64,000 bases of DNA from Hyphomonadaceae bacterium (GTDB lineage: Bacteria; Pseudomonadota; Alphaproteobacteria; Caulobacterales; Hyphomonadaceae): assembly GCA_024743315.1 (NCBI GenBank), contig JANSWU010000004.1, positions 124,001-188,000 of the forward strand. Reading direction: 5' to 3'. A program made the translations under genes and the position numbers. Within the stretch, counting starts at the first letter, position 1. Every line of letters begins with the position of its first letter. Positions 9,584-18,630 of this stretch are shown one piece after another. The notes under the pieces are model-generated. The model did no database searches. It saw nothing but the letters and a program-made list of their open reading frames with translations, and had not been told where the DNA came from.

Positions 9584-9596
9584 AGTTTGTCGATCC

Positions 9597-9779
9597 CTAG
9601 GCGGTTCGAACGTCAACGGTGAGTTCAGCCGCTACTGGGGCTGAATCTCCCATTTCAAACCAGTTGTACTCATCCGTGCTCAATAGAATGAAATGGATAA
9701 GAACAGCCAGCGTGAATAGGAATACCGTGAGCGCAACGAGAACCCGCCGCGGATCAAAGATCATCCAGATTCTCCACAT
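9597..9779 (-). CDS. pufA: Light-harvesting complex 1 alpha polypeptide
   Basis: This 60-residue LH1 alpha chain begins [17 protein letters not shown], as in the family, and has one transmembrane helix. The bacteriochlorophyll-ligating histidine is in [10 protein letters not shown], followed by the tail [15 protein letters not shown] lies eight bases before the ATG. It sits between pufB and the intercistronic hairpin. Confidence 0.95.
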   Translation of the reverse strand: MWRIWMIFDPRRVLVALTVFLFTLAVLIHFILLSTDEYNWFEMGDSAPVAAELTVDVRTA

Positions 9780-9807
9780 GGTGGAAGCTCCTTCTTTCTC
9801 GTTACCG

Positions 9808-9972
9808 TTAGGAAATTACGCCCAGCCAAGGTTTGTAGTACCAAACCAGCATGTGCGCGATGAATGCCCAGAACATGAAGAGAAAGAAACTCCTCATGAA
9901 CAGCCCGTGAAAGGCTCGGGCCTCTGTCGCTGTCAAACCTGACAGTGACTCAGACCGATCAGTGGTCTCCAT
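9808..9972 (-). CDS. pufB: Light-harvesting complex 1 beta polypeptide
   Basis: This LH1 beta chain of 54 residues has a polar N-terminus, then [19 protein letters not shown] and the ligand histidine in [15 protein letters not shown], all diagnostic. Two in-frame ATGs lie close together (9978 and 9972). AAGGAG is only two bases from the first and eight from the second, so 9972 is the better start. pufA follows 28 bp downstream. Confidence 0.94.
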   Translation of the reverse strand: METTDRSESLSGLTATEARAFHGLFMRSFFLFMFWAFIAHMLVWYYKPWLGVIS

Positions 9973-10079
9973 GGTCATTTCTCCTTTATTTCTGACCATC
10001 TCTAGTGGCCGCACTTAACGCCCTGCGACCGGGCTCTTTGACGACGCGAACGCCGCCAAATTCGGTTAAACCCTCAATT

Positions 10080-10373
10080 TCACCGCCCTGAGAACACCCA
10101 GGGCACGGCGCTTTGAGCCATCTGCCAGGCTTCGCGAAAAACGCTCGGCCGGCGATACTGCACGCCTTGAAATTTCGGACGGTTCGGAATGATCCGCAGC
10201 ATCAAAGCCGCGAATAAAAACAATGGGTAAGCGACAATCATATAGACCGCGTATTCGGATTTCTGTCCGCTCTGCGCGCGTCGCTTGGTCAGTGATAATC
10301 CTGCCATTTCTGTGCTTCTCCCTCTCTCTTTTATCTCCAGCGAGGTGCTGGCCATGTGCGGATACGTGCTCAT
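10080..10373 (-). CDS. pufQ: PufQ, bacteriochlorophyll biosynthesis-associated protein
   Basis: PufQ is a small membrane protein of the puf operon linked to bacteriochlorophyll supply for complex assembly. The 97-residue product has a basic N-terminal third, a single membrane segment ([20 protein letters not shown], about residues 40-59), and a C-terminal pattern [20 protein letters not shown] that parallels the PFARAWREAGEITPEIF end of the Rhodobacter protein. The ATG overlaps the bchZ stop as ATGA. The N-terminus is longer than usual, so a later start is possible. Confidence 0.8.
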   Translation of the reverse strand: MSTYPHMASTSLEIKERGRSTEMAGLSLTKRRAQSGQKSEYAVYMIVAYPLFLFAALMLRIIPNRPKFQGVQYRRPSVFREAWQMAQSAVPWVFSGR

Positions 10374-11824
10374 GCCACTCTCCCTCGCATGTGTTTGAAA
10401 CCGGCCTCGACATGCGACGCTGTCACGGCATCGCTGCCGCTCCTTCGAGCGGTCTCTTCGGCCTCATCGCGCAAGCGCTTGGCAGCCGAAATTCGGGTCA
10501 AAACCGGAAATTCTGATACCAGTCCGTCCAGTGTCTTGAACGCGTCTGTTTCCCATTGCAGGGCCTGAATGCTAATAGCCGGGGTCGCGTCAGTGCGGTC
10601 GAGATCCTGGCCGAGTGGCAGGATATGGAACAAGGCATCGAACAGAGCGTTGCAATATTCCTGAACGATATAAGTCGCGCCCGCATAGCCCATGAACGGC
10701 GTGCCGGTATGACGTCGGATGACCGCGCCCGGGAAACTTGCCGGGATGTACGCGGCGCGCGCGTCGGCTTCCTGGATGTACATGCGCTCATTGAAACTGC
10801 CGAACACGACGAACGGACACTTGGCGCGGATATCGGCCGCGACTTTGTCATTGTCAGTCTTCTGTCCGGCCAACCGTGCATGCGCGAAGGCACAAGGTAG
10901 GCCGAGCTCGGTCTCAAGGAAATTGCGGACGCCGCGGGCGTAGGTCTCGTTGGCGACGATACCGAAATCAGCGGTGCCGAAAAAGTCCTGCGTGACGGAG
11001 CGCCAGAGGTCCCAGACCGGCTTGATGGTCGAGTGCTTCTCTTCTTCGATGAACGGCTCGGGATCGAGTCCGGTCAGTTCACCCAAGGTGCGGAGGAATT
11101 TTGTCGTCGAGTGCAGCCCAATCGGAGCTTGCAAATAAGGAATGTCGATCGCCTCGCACAAGCGTCGACCATATTCACGATACATGCAGATATTGACGTC
11201 TGCATCGATCAGCTTGCGGGTGTCTTCGATATGACTGCTGAGCGGGAAGACGAGATTGATCTCGGCGCCAATGCCTTCAACCAAGCGCCGGATCTCGGCG
11301 AGGTCGGACGGCGTGTTGAACATGCCATAACTCGGTCCGATAATATTGACCCGGGGCTTATCGCCTTCTTTCTTCTTGCGGGGCTTCGGATTGCGCCCCT
11401 TGGTCTGAGCAAATTCGGTCCATAGCCAAAGCAAAGCCCGATCCGCGCTTTGCCACTGATCTTCGTCAATCGTCCGCGGCAGGAAGCGCTTAATGTTCGA
11501 ACCTTCCGGCGTTACGCCGCCGCCAATCATTTCAGCGATAGAGCCGGTAACAACGACGGCCGGCAGTGCCGGGTCGAGCGCAGCGCGGGCGCGCTTCATC
11601 GCTTGCTCTGTGCCGAGCTGTCCGAGCTCTTCTTCACCGAGGCCCGTGACCGTGATCGGCAATTCATGCGGCGGCAGTGCGTCGGTATAATGAAGCACAG
11701 ATGTGACTGGCAGATTTTCGCATCCAACCGGACCATCAATCACCACCTGCAAGCCTTTGACGGCGCAGAAAATGTAAGTAGCGCCCCAATACCCACCGGC
11801 GCGGTCATGATCCTGGATCAACAT
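10370..11824 (-). CDS. bchZ: Chlorophyllide a reductase subunit Z
   Basis: BchZ (484 residues) is the nitrogenase-like subunit that with BchY forms the catalytic component reducing ring B of chlorophyllide a to bacteriochlorophyllide. It shows the start [20 protein letters not shown] and the cluster-ligand region [21 protein letters not shown]; the C-terminal part ends in a positively charged region ([15 protein letters not shown]). The start overlaps the end of bchY by 7 bp, and the stop overlaps pufQ by 4 bp. Confidence 0.96.
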   Translation of the reverse strand: MLIQDHDRAGGYWGATYIFCAVKGLQVVIDGPVGCENLPVTSVLHYTDALPPHELPITVTGLGEEELGQLGTEQAMKRARAALDPALPAVVVTGSIAEMIGGGVTPEGSNIKRFLPRTIDEDQWQSADRALLWLWTEFAQTKGRNPKPRKKKEGDKPRVNIIGPSYGMFNTPSDLAEIRRLVEGIGAEINLVFPLSSHIEDTRKLIDADVNICMYREYGRRLCEAIDIPYLQAPIGLHSTTKFLRTLGELTGLDPEPFIEEEKHSTIKPVWDLWRSVTQDFFGTADFGIVANETYARGVRNFLETELGLPCAFAHARLAGQKTDNDKVAADIRAKCPFVVFGSFNERMYIQEADARAAYIPASFPGAVIRRHTGTPFMGYAGATYIVQEYCNALFDALFHILPLGQDLDRTDATPAISIQALQWETDAFKTLDGLVSEFPVLTRISAAKRLRDEAEETARRSGSDAVTASHVEAGFKHMRGRVA

Positions 11825-13371
11825 CCGACCGGCTCCTTCAGATCTGCGGCACGCTTGGCAGCAAGCGCCAGTTTACGTTCCTGCTTTGCGCGGAACCCTT
11901 CATTGATCTTGGGCTGGCCTTCCCAAACACCGGCCGTGTCGCCATGGCCGACGCCTTCAAAGAAGTCGCGCATGGTCTCGAACCGATCCTTGCCGGCAAT
12001 TGCGGCATTGACGACTTGCGCCAGGGATCCTGCTCCCGCAGGCCCCATAATTGGGCGGGCGGAAATCAGATTGGTGAAGTAAAGCGCAGGTGTCGCCTGC
12101 TCTTTGGCTTTTTGCACAACGGGCGTGGTGCCGATCGCAAGATCCGGCTCAAACGCTTCGAGTGCGGCGAGGTCGGTTTCGAGCGACGCGCGGAAGCGAA
12201 CTTCAACGCCGCGGGCTTCAAGCCATTCGCGATCCCCGTCCGACCATTTTGTCTTCGGACAAGCCGTGCCGACATAGCGCACATCCGCCCCGCTTTCGCA
12301 CAGGAGTCGTGCCACCAAGAGTTCAGAGCCCTCATAACCAGACAGCGTGATACGTCCTTTGATCGGCATCGCGGACAAGGCGCCGCGGATGGCACCGACT
12401 GCACCATTCTTGGCCGCATCGATCTTTTCACGCGCAATGCCGCAGGTCTGGCCAATCGCTTCAAGCCAGTCGGCTGCGCCTTCAGCTCCAACCGGCGCGG
12501 ATCCGACTATTGGGCGTCCAGCAGCTTCGAATTCTCGGATCGAAGCAGTATAGAATGGATGGATGGCCGCAACCGCCGCGCCGTCGAGCGCCGTGTAAAG
12601 CTCTCGCCATTCGCGGGTTGGTACAACCGCACCAGCGGTGAGCCCCATGGGCTGCAATAGGTGACTGATGCCGATCGGATCTGCCGGGAACATCTCGCCG
12701 AGCAAAGTGATCTTGGGCAGATCGCTCTGATCGCTTGGCGCACGCGGAACCGCACCTTGTTCGGCTTCGCGCCGCGCAAAGTTGAGCATCGCTCCGGCGA
12801 GGATATCCTTCGCCTCGGCGTGTGTTGGAACGCCAAAGCCTGGAACATCAATACCAATAATTCGCACCCCGTTAATCGTGTCGGGCAGCAGCCTAAGCGG
12901 CACGCCGGACGCGGTTGGGACGCACAAATTGGTTACAACGATCGCGTCATAGCGCTCCGGATCAGCGGTCTTCTCAACCGCCTCCTTGATATCTTCAAAG
13001 AGCTTGCCGGTGACCAGTGTTTCCGAATTGAACGGCACATATCCGACATTGCGCTTGGCGCCGTAGAAATGAGAGGTGAAGGTCAGGCCATAGACGCAGC
13101 AAGCCGACCCCGATAGGATGGTCGCCGTACGCTTCATTCGCAGGCCGACGCGCAATGAGCCGAAGGCCGGGCACATGCTTTGCGGTTGGTCGTGGGGACC
13201 TGTTGGATAGTCTTTGGCGTATTGCTCGAGCAGGGTTTGCTTACCGGCCTTCTTCGCCGCATCGCTCAGGATTTCGGCACCACCATGGCAGCTCGCATCC
13301 GTAACGGACACGGCGTCAGGTTCAGAGCCTTGCTCCGTCCCGCGTTCGATGATGCCCTCCCGCTCGCTCAT
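11818..13371 (-). CDS. bchY: Chlorophyllide a reductase subunit Y
   Basis: BchY (517 residues) pairs with BchZ in chlorophyllide a oxidoreductase. Recognisable segments are [20 protein letters not shown] and [20 protein letters not shown], with the cluster cysteines, and [19 protein letters not shown]. It starts six bases after the bchX stop, with AGAGG directly upstream, and overlaps bchZ by 7 bp. Confidence 0.96.
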   Translation of the reverse strand: MSEREGIIERGTEQGSEPDAVSVTDASCHGGAEILSDAAKKAGKQTLLEQYAKDYPTGPHDQPQSMCPAFGSLRVGLRMKRTATILSGSACCVYGLTFTSHFYGAKRNVGYVPFNSETLVTGKLFEDIKEAVEKTADPERYDAIVVTNLCVPTASGVPLRLLPDTINGVRIIGIDVPGFGVPTHAEAKDILAGAMLNFARREAEQGAVPRAPSDQSDLPKITLLGEMFPADPIGISHLLQPMGLTAGAVVPTREWRELYTALDGAAVAAIHPFYTASIREFEAAGRPIVGSAPVGAEGAADWLEAIGQTCGIAREKIDAAKNGAVGAIRGALSAMPIKGRITLSGYEGSELLVARLLCESGADVRYVGTACPKTKWSDGDREWLEARGVEVRFRASLETDLAALEAFEPDLAIGTTPVVQKAKEQATPALYFTNLISARPIMGPAGAGSLAQVVNAAIAGKDRFETMRDFFEGVGHGDTAGVWEGQPKINEGFRAKQERKLALAAKRAADLKEPVGC

Positions 13372-13377
13372 GCGCCT

Positions 13378-14388
13378 CTAAATCTCCTCGTAAATCACTT
13401 CGAGTGATGGTTTTTCTGAAACATTCGCTCCGCGCATGTCCGCGACCGTGGCCGGGGTCAGGACAAAGTCCGCGCCGGTTTCCTCGGCTGAGAACAAGTC
13501 CAGCAGGCCGTCCTGGCCCAGCGGCGTCGGGTGGATTGGCGGTGCGCTCGCGACATTCTCGGCCAGCGCCTCGAACATCGGCGCCCATTGCGAGCCGGGC
13601 TTGCCGACAATCTGATAGTTCGCAGACTTGCGGCGAATATCCTCATCGGCTGGGATGGCCGACAGAACCGGAATACCAACCTCTTTGGCAAAGGCGTGCG
13701 CTTCACCGGTGCCATCATCCTTGTTGATGACCATGCCAGCGACACCGACATTGCCGCCAAGCTTGCGGAAATATTCCACGGCGGAGCAGACATTGTTGGC
13801 GACATAAAGCGATTGCAAATCGTTCGAGCCGACCACGATCACTTTCTGACACATATCGCGGGCAATCGGCAGGCCGAAGCCGCCACAAACGACGTCACCA
13901 AGAAAATCGAGTAGGACATAGTCAAAATCCCACTCATGAAAGCCGAGTTTTTCGAGCAATTCGAAACCGTGAATAATGCCACGTCCGCCGCACCCACGAC
14001 CCACTTCAGGACCGCCAAGCTCCATCGCGTAGACGCCATCTCGCTTGAAGCAGACATCGCCGATCTCAACTTCTTCGCCAGATTCTTTTTTCTTCGATGA
14101 GGTTTCGATGATGGTTGGGCAGGCGCGTCCGCCAAACAGCAGCGAGGTCGTGTCGCTCTTGGGATCGCAGCCAATCAGCAAGACCTTCTTGCCTTGCTGC
14201 GCCATCATATAGCTGAGATTGGCGAGCGTGAATGATTTGCCAATGCCGCCTTTGCCATAAATCGCGATGATCTGCGTTTCTTTGACCGGGCGATTCTCTC
14301 GCTCCGGCTCGGAGCCGCCGCCGGACGCCTCAAATGAGCCTCCGGAGTCAGAGCCACGCGAAGACAAAGTCTCAAGCAAGGTGGTCAT
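13378..14388 (-). CDS. bchX: Chlorophyllide a reductase iron protein subunit X
   Basis: BchX is the NifH-like ATPase that donates electrons to BchYZ. The 336-residue protein has an N-terminal Ser/Gly-rich extension (about 1-33), the P-loop YGKGGIGKSFTLANLS (about 45-60), GCDPKSDTTSLLFGG, and the [4Fe-4S] cysteine regions PEVGRGCGGRGI and GDVVCGGFGLP. GGAGGGGG precedes the ATG. The start overlaps the end of bchC by 17 bp. Confidence 0.97.
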   Translation of the reverse strand: MTTLLETLSSRGSDSGGSFEASGGGSEPERENRPVKETQIIAIYGKGGIGKSFTLANLSYMMAQQGKKVLLIGCDPKSDTTSLLFGGRACPTIIETSSKKKESGEEVEIGDVCFKRDGVYAMELGGPEVGRGCGGRGIIHGFELLEKLGFHEWDFDYVLLDFLGDVVCGGFGLPIARDMCQKVIVVGSNDLQSLYVANNVCSAVEYFRKLGGNVGVAGMVINKDDGTGEAHAFAKEVGIPVLSAIPADEDIRRKSANYQIVGKPGSQWAPMFEALAENVASAPPIHPTPLGQDGLLDLFSAEETGADFVLTPATVADMRGANVSEKPSLEVIYEEI

Positions 14389-15394
14389 GATACCCCCTCC
14401 AATCCAAAACCATTTTCAAACAGGCCGCCTGCGAGAAAGCGGTTTGATAAGCGTGCTCAGCCTGACCCGGTGATTCAATGTGCGTCACCAAGCCTTCGAG
14501 ACTGAGTAAGTTTTTGCGCTGCAAGGTCAGCACGGCGTCAATGTCGGCCGGCGTCCATTCAGCCGCGATCTTGAAGCTGATCTCGCGCATGAAAGCCGCC
14601 GGAAATTCAAACGAAACCCGGTCTGAATAGAATCCCGCCAGCACAATCTCTGCGCCCTTAGCGGCGTGCGCGATGGCGGTATCGAGGACAGCGACGCTGC
14701 CGCTCATATCGCAAACGCGACTATAATCGCGCCGCGTTTCCTCGGCCGGGTCAATCACCGGGTAGCCCTCTGCCGCGAGACGCGCTGGGTTAATTTCCCA
14801 CACTGTGGGCGCGTCGCCACCGAGTGCACCGACCAGACGCGCCGCGAGTTGTCCAAGCACACCGTGCCCAATGATCAATTCGGGCAAGTCGGTTTTGGTG
14901 ACCGCATGATGCGCGGTCGCAGCCAGAGCCAGTAAAACATCTGACTCTCGTGCGCTATGATCCAAGCGAATGGCACGGGCTTCAGGCACCACAAGCCGCG
15001 ACGCTGAGGCGCCAAACAAGCCACTCGCGTCTTCGAAACAGCTGGAGCCAGGCACGAAAACATGTGCCCCCAACCAATCCATATCGCCTTCGGAGTGGAC
15101 CACACGGCCAACGGCCTCATAGCCTGGCACCAGAGGGTATGCGAGGCCAGGGAATGGCGGCATCTCACCTGACCAGAGCAAACGCTCCGTGCCGGTGCTG
15201 ATACCGCTCCAGGCGACGTCAACAATCAGATCGCCCTCTTCCAACGGCTTTAGGCCGAGCGTGCGAACATCAACCTGCTTCTGTCCGGAAAACAAAATTG
15301 CATCTGATTGAAGCGCGGTGTCTCGGCTCAGCGCGGTTGGGGAGCTAGCCCCCTTGGCTGCAGCGTCAGAAACAGAATCCGCTGAATAGATCAT
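14372..15394 (-). CDS. bchC: 3-hydroxyethyl bacteriochlorophyllide a dehydrogenase
   Basis: BchC oxidises the C3 hydroxyethyl group to the acetyl group of bacteriochlorophyll a. The 340-residue protein belongs to the medium-chain dehydrogenase superfamily and carries DVAWSGISTGTERLLWSG, PPFPGLAYPLVPGYEAVGRV and a nucleotide-binding region near IGHGVLGQLAARLVGALGG. The first ~30 residues are Ala/Ser-rich and longer than in Rhodobacter, but no later ATG or GTG exists before the conserved region. The ATG at 15394 falls where transcription from the PpsR-overlapped promoter should begin, so the mRNA may be leaderless. Confidence 0.94.
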   Translation of the reverse strand: MIYSADSVSDAAAKGASSPTALSRDTALQSDAILFSGQKQVDVRTLGLKPLEEGDLIVDVAWSGISTGTERLLWSGEMPPFPGLAYPLVPGYEAVGRVVHSEGDMDWLGAHVFVPGSSCFEDASGLFGASASRLVVPEARAIRLDHSARESDVLLALAATAHHAVTKTDLPELIIGHGVLGQLAARLVGALGGDAPTVWEINPARLAAEGYPVIDPAEETRRDYSRVCDMSGSVAVLDTAIAHAAKGAEIVLAGFYSDRVSFEFPAAFMREISFKIAAEWTPADIDAVLTLQRKNLLSLEGLVTHIESPGQAEHAYQTAFSQAACLKMVLDWRGYHDHLA

Positions 15395-15396
15395 AC

Positions 15397-15440
15397 TGTC
15401 ACCATAGGTTTACAGTACTGAATGTCAAATATTATTTACG
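15397..15440 (-). promoter_or_regulatory. bchC promoter with two PpsR boxes 8 bp apart
   Basis: Read on the plus strand, TGTCACCATAGGTTTACA (15397-15414) is a perfect TGT-N12-ACA box. Eight bases on comes TGTCAAATATTATTTACG (15423-15440), with a one-base deviation. On the minus strand the outer box contains TTGACA (15428-15423) as -35 and the inner box contains TATGGT (15406-15401) as -10, with a 16-bp spacer. The arrangement copies that described for CrtJ at bchC in Rhodobacter capsulatus. The outer box runs over the crtF stop codon. Confidence 0.8.
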
Positions 15441-16554
15441 TCGCTCGGATAACCCGTACGAGATCAGGCAGCCCTGTGCCTAAGGTCCGGACATGATCGA
15501 AGCCGACATGATGCAGCATCTCGCGCAATTCTTGGGACGTCCGCGCACGACCAGACGCCATCGCCCAGAGATAGAATCCGAAATAGGCGTGCCCAACTTT
15601 GCGCGAATCGGCCATCGGTTCGGCGAGCAAGAGAACCCCGCCAGGCTCTAATGCCTTGCGCGCTCGGGCAAGCAGATTCAGGACGGCGTCATCGTCATGA
15701 TCCAGACAGACGCGAATCAAGGTGATTAAGTCGGCGCCTTCCGGCCAGTCATCTTCGAACATGTTTCCGGCAAAAGTGTCGACCTCTACCTTGGCAGGTC
15801 CCAACCGTTCATTCGCCAAATCAACTACAGTGGGTAGCTCAAAAAGGCGCAAATCAAGATCGGGCGCGCGCTCCGATGCGCACTTCAGAAAGGTGCCGTC
15901 GCCACCGCCAACATCCATGAGACACCGGTGATTCTGAAACCGATACGCGCGCAGGACTTCCTCCGCGATGACATATTGCGTATCCCGCATCAGGTCCGAA
16001 TAAGTGGTCATAGCGGCGCGCTCTTCGGCGTCACCTTCCGTGGACGGCGAGTAACGCCAATAGCTTGCCAACGCTGTGTCCTTTGACCGCCCTTGCAGCA
16101 TCCCGATCGGATCCTGCAAATCGCGATAGAAATGGGCGTGATGGGCAATCATCCCTTGCAGCCCAGGGTTTCCCAGAACGGCTGCCCCGACGGGGCCAAG
16201 GCCATACCGCTCGCCCGAGCGTGGCTCGATGATTTCGAGGGCAATGGCGCCTTTGACCAGGCGCGCCGTGCCGTCTTCGGGTAGCCTGCAATGCTCTGCG
16301 ATTTCGGGCAGTGTGAGGCTCTTCTCCTTAAGCACTGGCAGCAGCCTTAAGTGCACACACGTGTTCAATATCTGAGAATAAACAAAGCCGGCACAGAGAT
16401 CGAAAACGTCGGCGGCCTTGGCACGAGTCATGGGCCGCGTCGGCCAGAAGGCTGAGCAGAAGGATTGGAATTTCGGATTCGCGAGCAGGCTCGAGCGGGC
16501 GTCTTTTATCCGATCAAGCCAGCTATCTGACGGATTAGGCAACTTCTTGGACAA
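15436..16554 (-). CDS. crtF: Demethylspheroidene/hydroxycarotenoid O-methyltransferase
   Basis: CrtF adds the terminal methoxy group in the spheroidene/spirilloxanthin pathway. The 372-residue protein has an N-terminal dimerisation region (RAKAADVFDLCAGFVYSQIL) and a C-terminal SAM-binding fold with DVGGGDGTF (about residue 215) and VCLDHDDDAVLNLLARAR. No ATG is present near the expected start: the frame opens with TTG at 16554, or TTG at 16542, inside the last codons of crtE, so the start is uncertain and translation probably depends on coupling to crtE. bchC follows after the PpsR-controlled promoter. Confidence 0.92.
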   Translation of the reverse strand: MSKKLPNPSDSWLDRIKDARSSLLANPKFQSFCSAFWPTRPMTRAKAADVFDLCAGFVYSQILNTCVHLRLLPVLKEKSLTLPEIAEHCRLPEDGTARLVKGAIALEIIEPRSGERYGLGPVGAAVLGNPGLQGMIAHHAHFYRDLQDPIGMLQGRSKDTALASYWRYSPSTEGDAEERAAMTTYSDLMRDTQYVIAEEVLRAYRFQNHRCLMDVGGGDGTFLKCASERAPDLDLRLFELPTVVDLANERLGPAKVEVDTFAGNMFEDDWPEGADLITLIRVCLDHDDDAVLNLLARARKALEPGGVLLLAEPMADSRKVGHAYFGFYLWAMASGRARTSQELREMLHHVGFDHVRTLGTGLPDLVRVIRAT

Positions 16555-17398
16555 GGTGGTCCGGCGTCAGGCGAATGGCCTGCGCTTGGATAAGTTGACG
16601 CAAGCTTTCTGTACCATCGCAATCGGGCACTGACTCAATCGCAGCGTCAATCGCGCCGCGCAGACGTTTATAGGCACCATGCACGCCATAGGATTCAACC
16701 GCGCTCGGCCGGCAATTACGCACATCCTGTTTTGCCGGCTTGCCAAGCTCCTCGGGGGTCAGCAGCATATCGCGTAAATCGTCCGCGATCTGATAGGCCC
16801 GGCCGAGACACGAGCCGAGCTCGCGCCAATTGGCGTCACTATTGCCGACTGACACGGCACCAGCCCGCGAAGCCGCTATGAATAGGGCTGCCGTTTTGGA
16901 ATTGTGATACGCCTCGAGATCGATCTTGGGTTCGGCTTCCCAGGCCTGGCCAGCGGCAATACCGTTCGGCGGGGCCGTCGCTTCTGCCATGACCATGGTC
17001 AACTCACGAAAATAGGATTGTGCCCCTTGCGCCAGCGTTTGAAAGGCGAGCACAATCATCGCATCGCCCGCCAACACCGCAATCGTCTCGCCGTATTTGA
17101 CATGCACGGATGGTTTGCCTCGCCTTTGGTCTGCATCATCAAAACAAGGCAAATCATCATGCACGAGCGAAGCGCAGTGAAGCAGCTCAAGCGCCGTCGC
17201 GGCCGCGATCGCGTCGGTCAGGTCCGCTTCTGGATCACAGGCGTGCGCGACCGCGATACAAAGTTTTGGTCGGACACGCGCGCCACCAGGAAACACCGCG
17301 TGATGCAAGGCGGAATTGAGTTTTGCCGGGCAGTTTGTCTTTTCCCCGACCCTCAAAGCTCTTTCGAGACTCTGGTTTATTTTGGCGTCAATCGTCAT
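16535..17398 (-). CDS. crtE: Geranylgeranyl diphosphate synthase
   Basis: CrtE condenses isopentenyl and farnesyl diphosphates to geranylgeranyl diphosphate for carotenoids and the bacteriochlorophyll tail. The 287-residue protein has the first aspartate-rich motif in LVHDDLPCFDDADQRRGKPS (about residue 80) and the second in AYQIADDLRDM (about residue 208). GGGAGG lies four bases before the ATG. It is the first gene of the crtEF-bchCXYZ-puf superoperon and overlaps crtF. Confidence 0.95.
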   Translation of the reverse strand: MTIDAKINQSLERALRVGEKTNCPAKLNSALHHAVFPGGARVRPKLCIAVAHACDPEADLTDAIAAATALELLHCASLVHDDLPCFDDADQRRGKPSVHVKYGETIAVLAGDAMIVLAFQTLAQGAQSYFRELTMVMAEATAPPNGIAAGQAWEAEPKIDLEAYHNSKTAALFIAASRAGAVSVGNSDANWRELGSCLGRAYQIADDLRDMLLTPEELGKPAKQDVRNCRPSAVESYGVHGAYKRLRGAIDAAIESVPDCDGTESLRQLIQAQAIRLTPDHLVQEVA

Positions 17399-17411
17399 AT
17401 CGCCTCCCGAG

Positions 17412-17455
17412 TGTCACTTTATGTATACTTATTGATGTGTCAATATAGATAGACA
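17412..17455. promoter_or_regulatory. crtE/crtC divergent promoter with two PpsR boxes 8 bp apart
   Basis: TGTCAATATAGATAGACA (17438-17455) is a perfect TGT-N12-ACA box. TGTCACTTTATGTATACT (17412-17429) is a one-base deviant exactly 8 bp away. For crtE, TTGACA (17443-17438, minus strand) with a 16-bp spacer to TAAAGT (17421-17416) reproduces the bchC geometry. An alternative is TTGTCT-N17-AATAAG a few bases upstream. The same boxes lie 36 bp before crtC and are likely to control it as well. Confidence 0.78.
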
Positions 17456-17490
17456 ATCGGATTGGTTGAACCAAAGTCAGGCCTCAAATC

Positions 17491-18495
17491 ATGCAGTCGA
17501 CCCAGTTCGTCTCGAACGCTCAAAGGACTAAGAATCTTGGTCAGCAGGTTATTTCTGCGCCGACCTCCCCATTTGGGTTTCAATTCGACTACACCCCTCC
17601 GAGCGGAGGCTATGCCTGGTGGTATGTCGACGGCATCAGCGAAGACGGTCAGAATGCTATTGTCATTATCATCTTCGTCGGCAGTGTCTTTTCTCCCTAT
17701 TATGCATGGGGCGGATGGCACGCGCCTGACAATCATTGCGCTATCAATGTTGCCTTGTACGGCCCCCCGCAAAGATGGAGCATGACAGAACGAGGGCGCA
17801 AATCGACGATCCGTGCGCGCCAGACCTATCAGACGGGAAAAAGCTCTGTCAGTTTTGACGGTGATCAGTTGATCATCGATGTTGACGAAATCTGCGCCCC
17901 CCTGCCCCGTCGCTTGCGCGGACAGGTGAAAGTGAACTTGCCTTATCGCATGCAGGACGCGTTTCAGCTTGATCATAATGCGCGTCATTTTTGGAGCCCC
18001 GCCTGCCCGCACGCAGAGGTCTATGCCGAGTTTGAAAAACCCGGACTGTCCTGGCGCGGTCACGGCTACGTCGATTCCAATTATGGGCTCGAGCCGATCC
18101 AGAAAGGCTTCGACTATTGGGATTGGTCTCGCACGCCGCTCAAAAGCGGCGACACGCTGATCCGCTATGTCACCGATCCCGCAAAAGCGCCGCAACGCGA
18201 CCTGCATTTGCTGATCGATCGACAAGGACAAACGCGCGAAGTTTCTGGTGACCCGTCGCTTGACCTATCGCCCACCGGGATCTGGCGAATCAAACGCCGC
18301 GCAGGGTCGCTCGGTCAACACCGCCCGAGGATTCACCAAACGCTGGAAGATACGCCATTCTACAGCCGGTCCATCTTGAAATATGATGGCGGTGTGTCCG
18401 GGCTCGCGACCCATGAGACTTTTTCTGGAAAGCGTTTGCGCTCACCGATTGTTAAGGCGCTGCTGCCGTTTCGGATGCCGCGTCTGCCTGGCTAG
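17491..18495 (+). CDS. crtC: Carotenoid 1,2-hydratase (hydroxyneurosporene synthase)
   Basis: CrtC adds water at the 1,2 double bond of acyclic carotenes, forming the 1-hydroxy group later methylated by CrtF. The 334-residue protein shows the family core: FGFQFDYTPPSGGYAWWYVD, GSVFSPYYAWGG, PDNHCAINVALYGP and RGHGYVDSNYG. The gene is divergent from crtE and shares its PpsR-controlled region. The usual neighbour crtD is not present: the next gene is convergent. The last 44 bp overlap the antisense 3' end of the 55-residue ORF. Confidence 0.93.
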   Translation: MQSTQFVSNAQRTKNLGQQVISAPTSPFGFQFDYTPPSGGYAWWYVDGISEDGQNAIVIIIFVGSVFSPYYAWGGWHAPDNHCAINVALYGPPQRWSMTERGRKSTIRARQTYQTGKSSVSFDGDQLIIDVDEICAPLPRRLRGQVKVNLPYRMQDAFQLDHNARHFWSPACPHAEVYAEFEKPGLSWRGHGYVDSNYGLEPIQKGFDYWDWSRTPLKSGDTLIRYVTDPAKAPQRDLHLLIDRQGQTREVSGDPSLDLSPTGIWRIKRRAGSLGQHRPRIHQTLEDTPFYSRSILKYDGGVSGLATHETFSGKRLRSPIVKALLPFRMPRLPG

Positions 18496-18619
18496 CGGCC
18501 TCAGCGGCCTTGCGGTCCTGTTCGACGAGTTTCTGCGTCTTGCGATATTCCCAGAAGGCCCAGGCCAGGAACAATCCGAAGAAACCAACAATCTCGACCA
18601 AGAAGATAACCGTGCCCAT
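18452..18619 (-). CDS. Small single-pass membrane protein downstream of crtB (55 aa)
   Basis: I do not recognise this gene. From the ATG at 18619 the product has a hydrophobic segment at residues 3-23 (TVIFLVEIVGFFGLFLAWAF), then a basic and polar tail (WEYRKTQKLVEQDRKAAEAA) ending Ala/Ser-rich. It lies 11 bp after the crtB stop on the same strand and has a normal codon pattern. Its last 44 bp overlap the end of convergent crtC. The N-in, tail-out or tail-in layout cannot be told from sequence. In some Rhodobacter clusters this position after crtB is held by tspO/crtK, but this protein is far too short to be TspO. Confidence 0.65.
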   Translation of the reverse strand: MGTVIFLVEIVGFFGLFLAWAFWEYRKTQKLVEQDRKAAEAASQADAASETAAAP

Positions 18620-18630
18620 AAGGCCGAGGT

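Noticed and set aside
17440-18231. 263-codon minus-strand open frame across crtC
   Set aside because: It is antisense to crtC, which has clear family motifs. The frame also runs through the PpsR boxes and has no Shine-Dalgarno.
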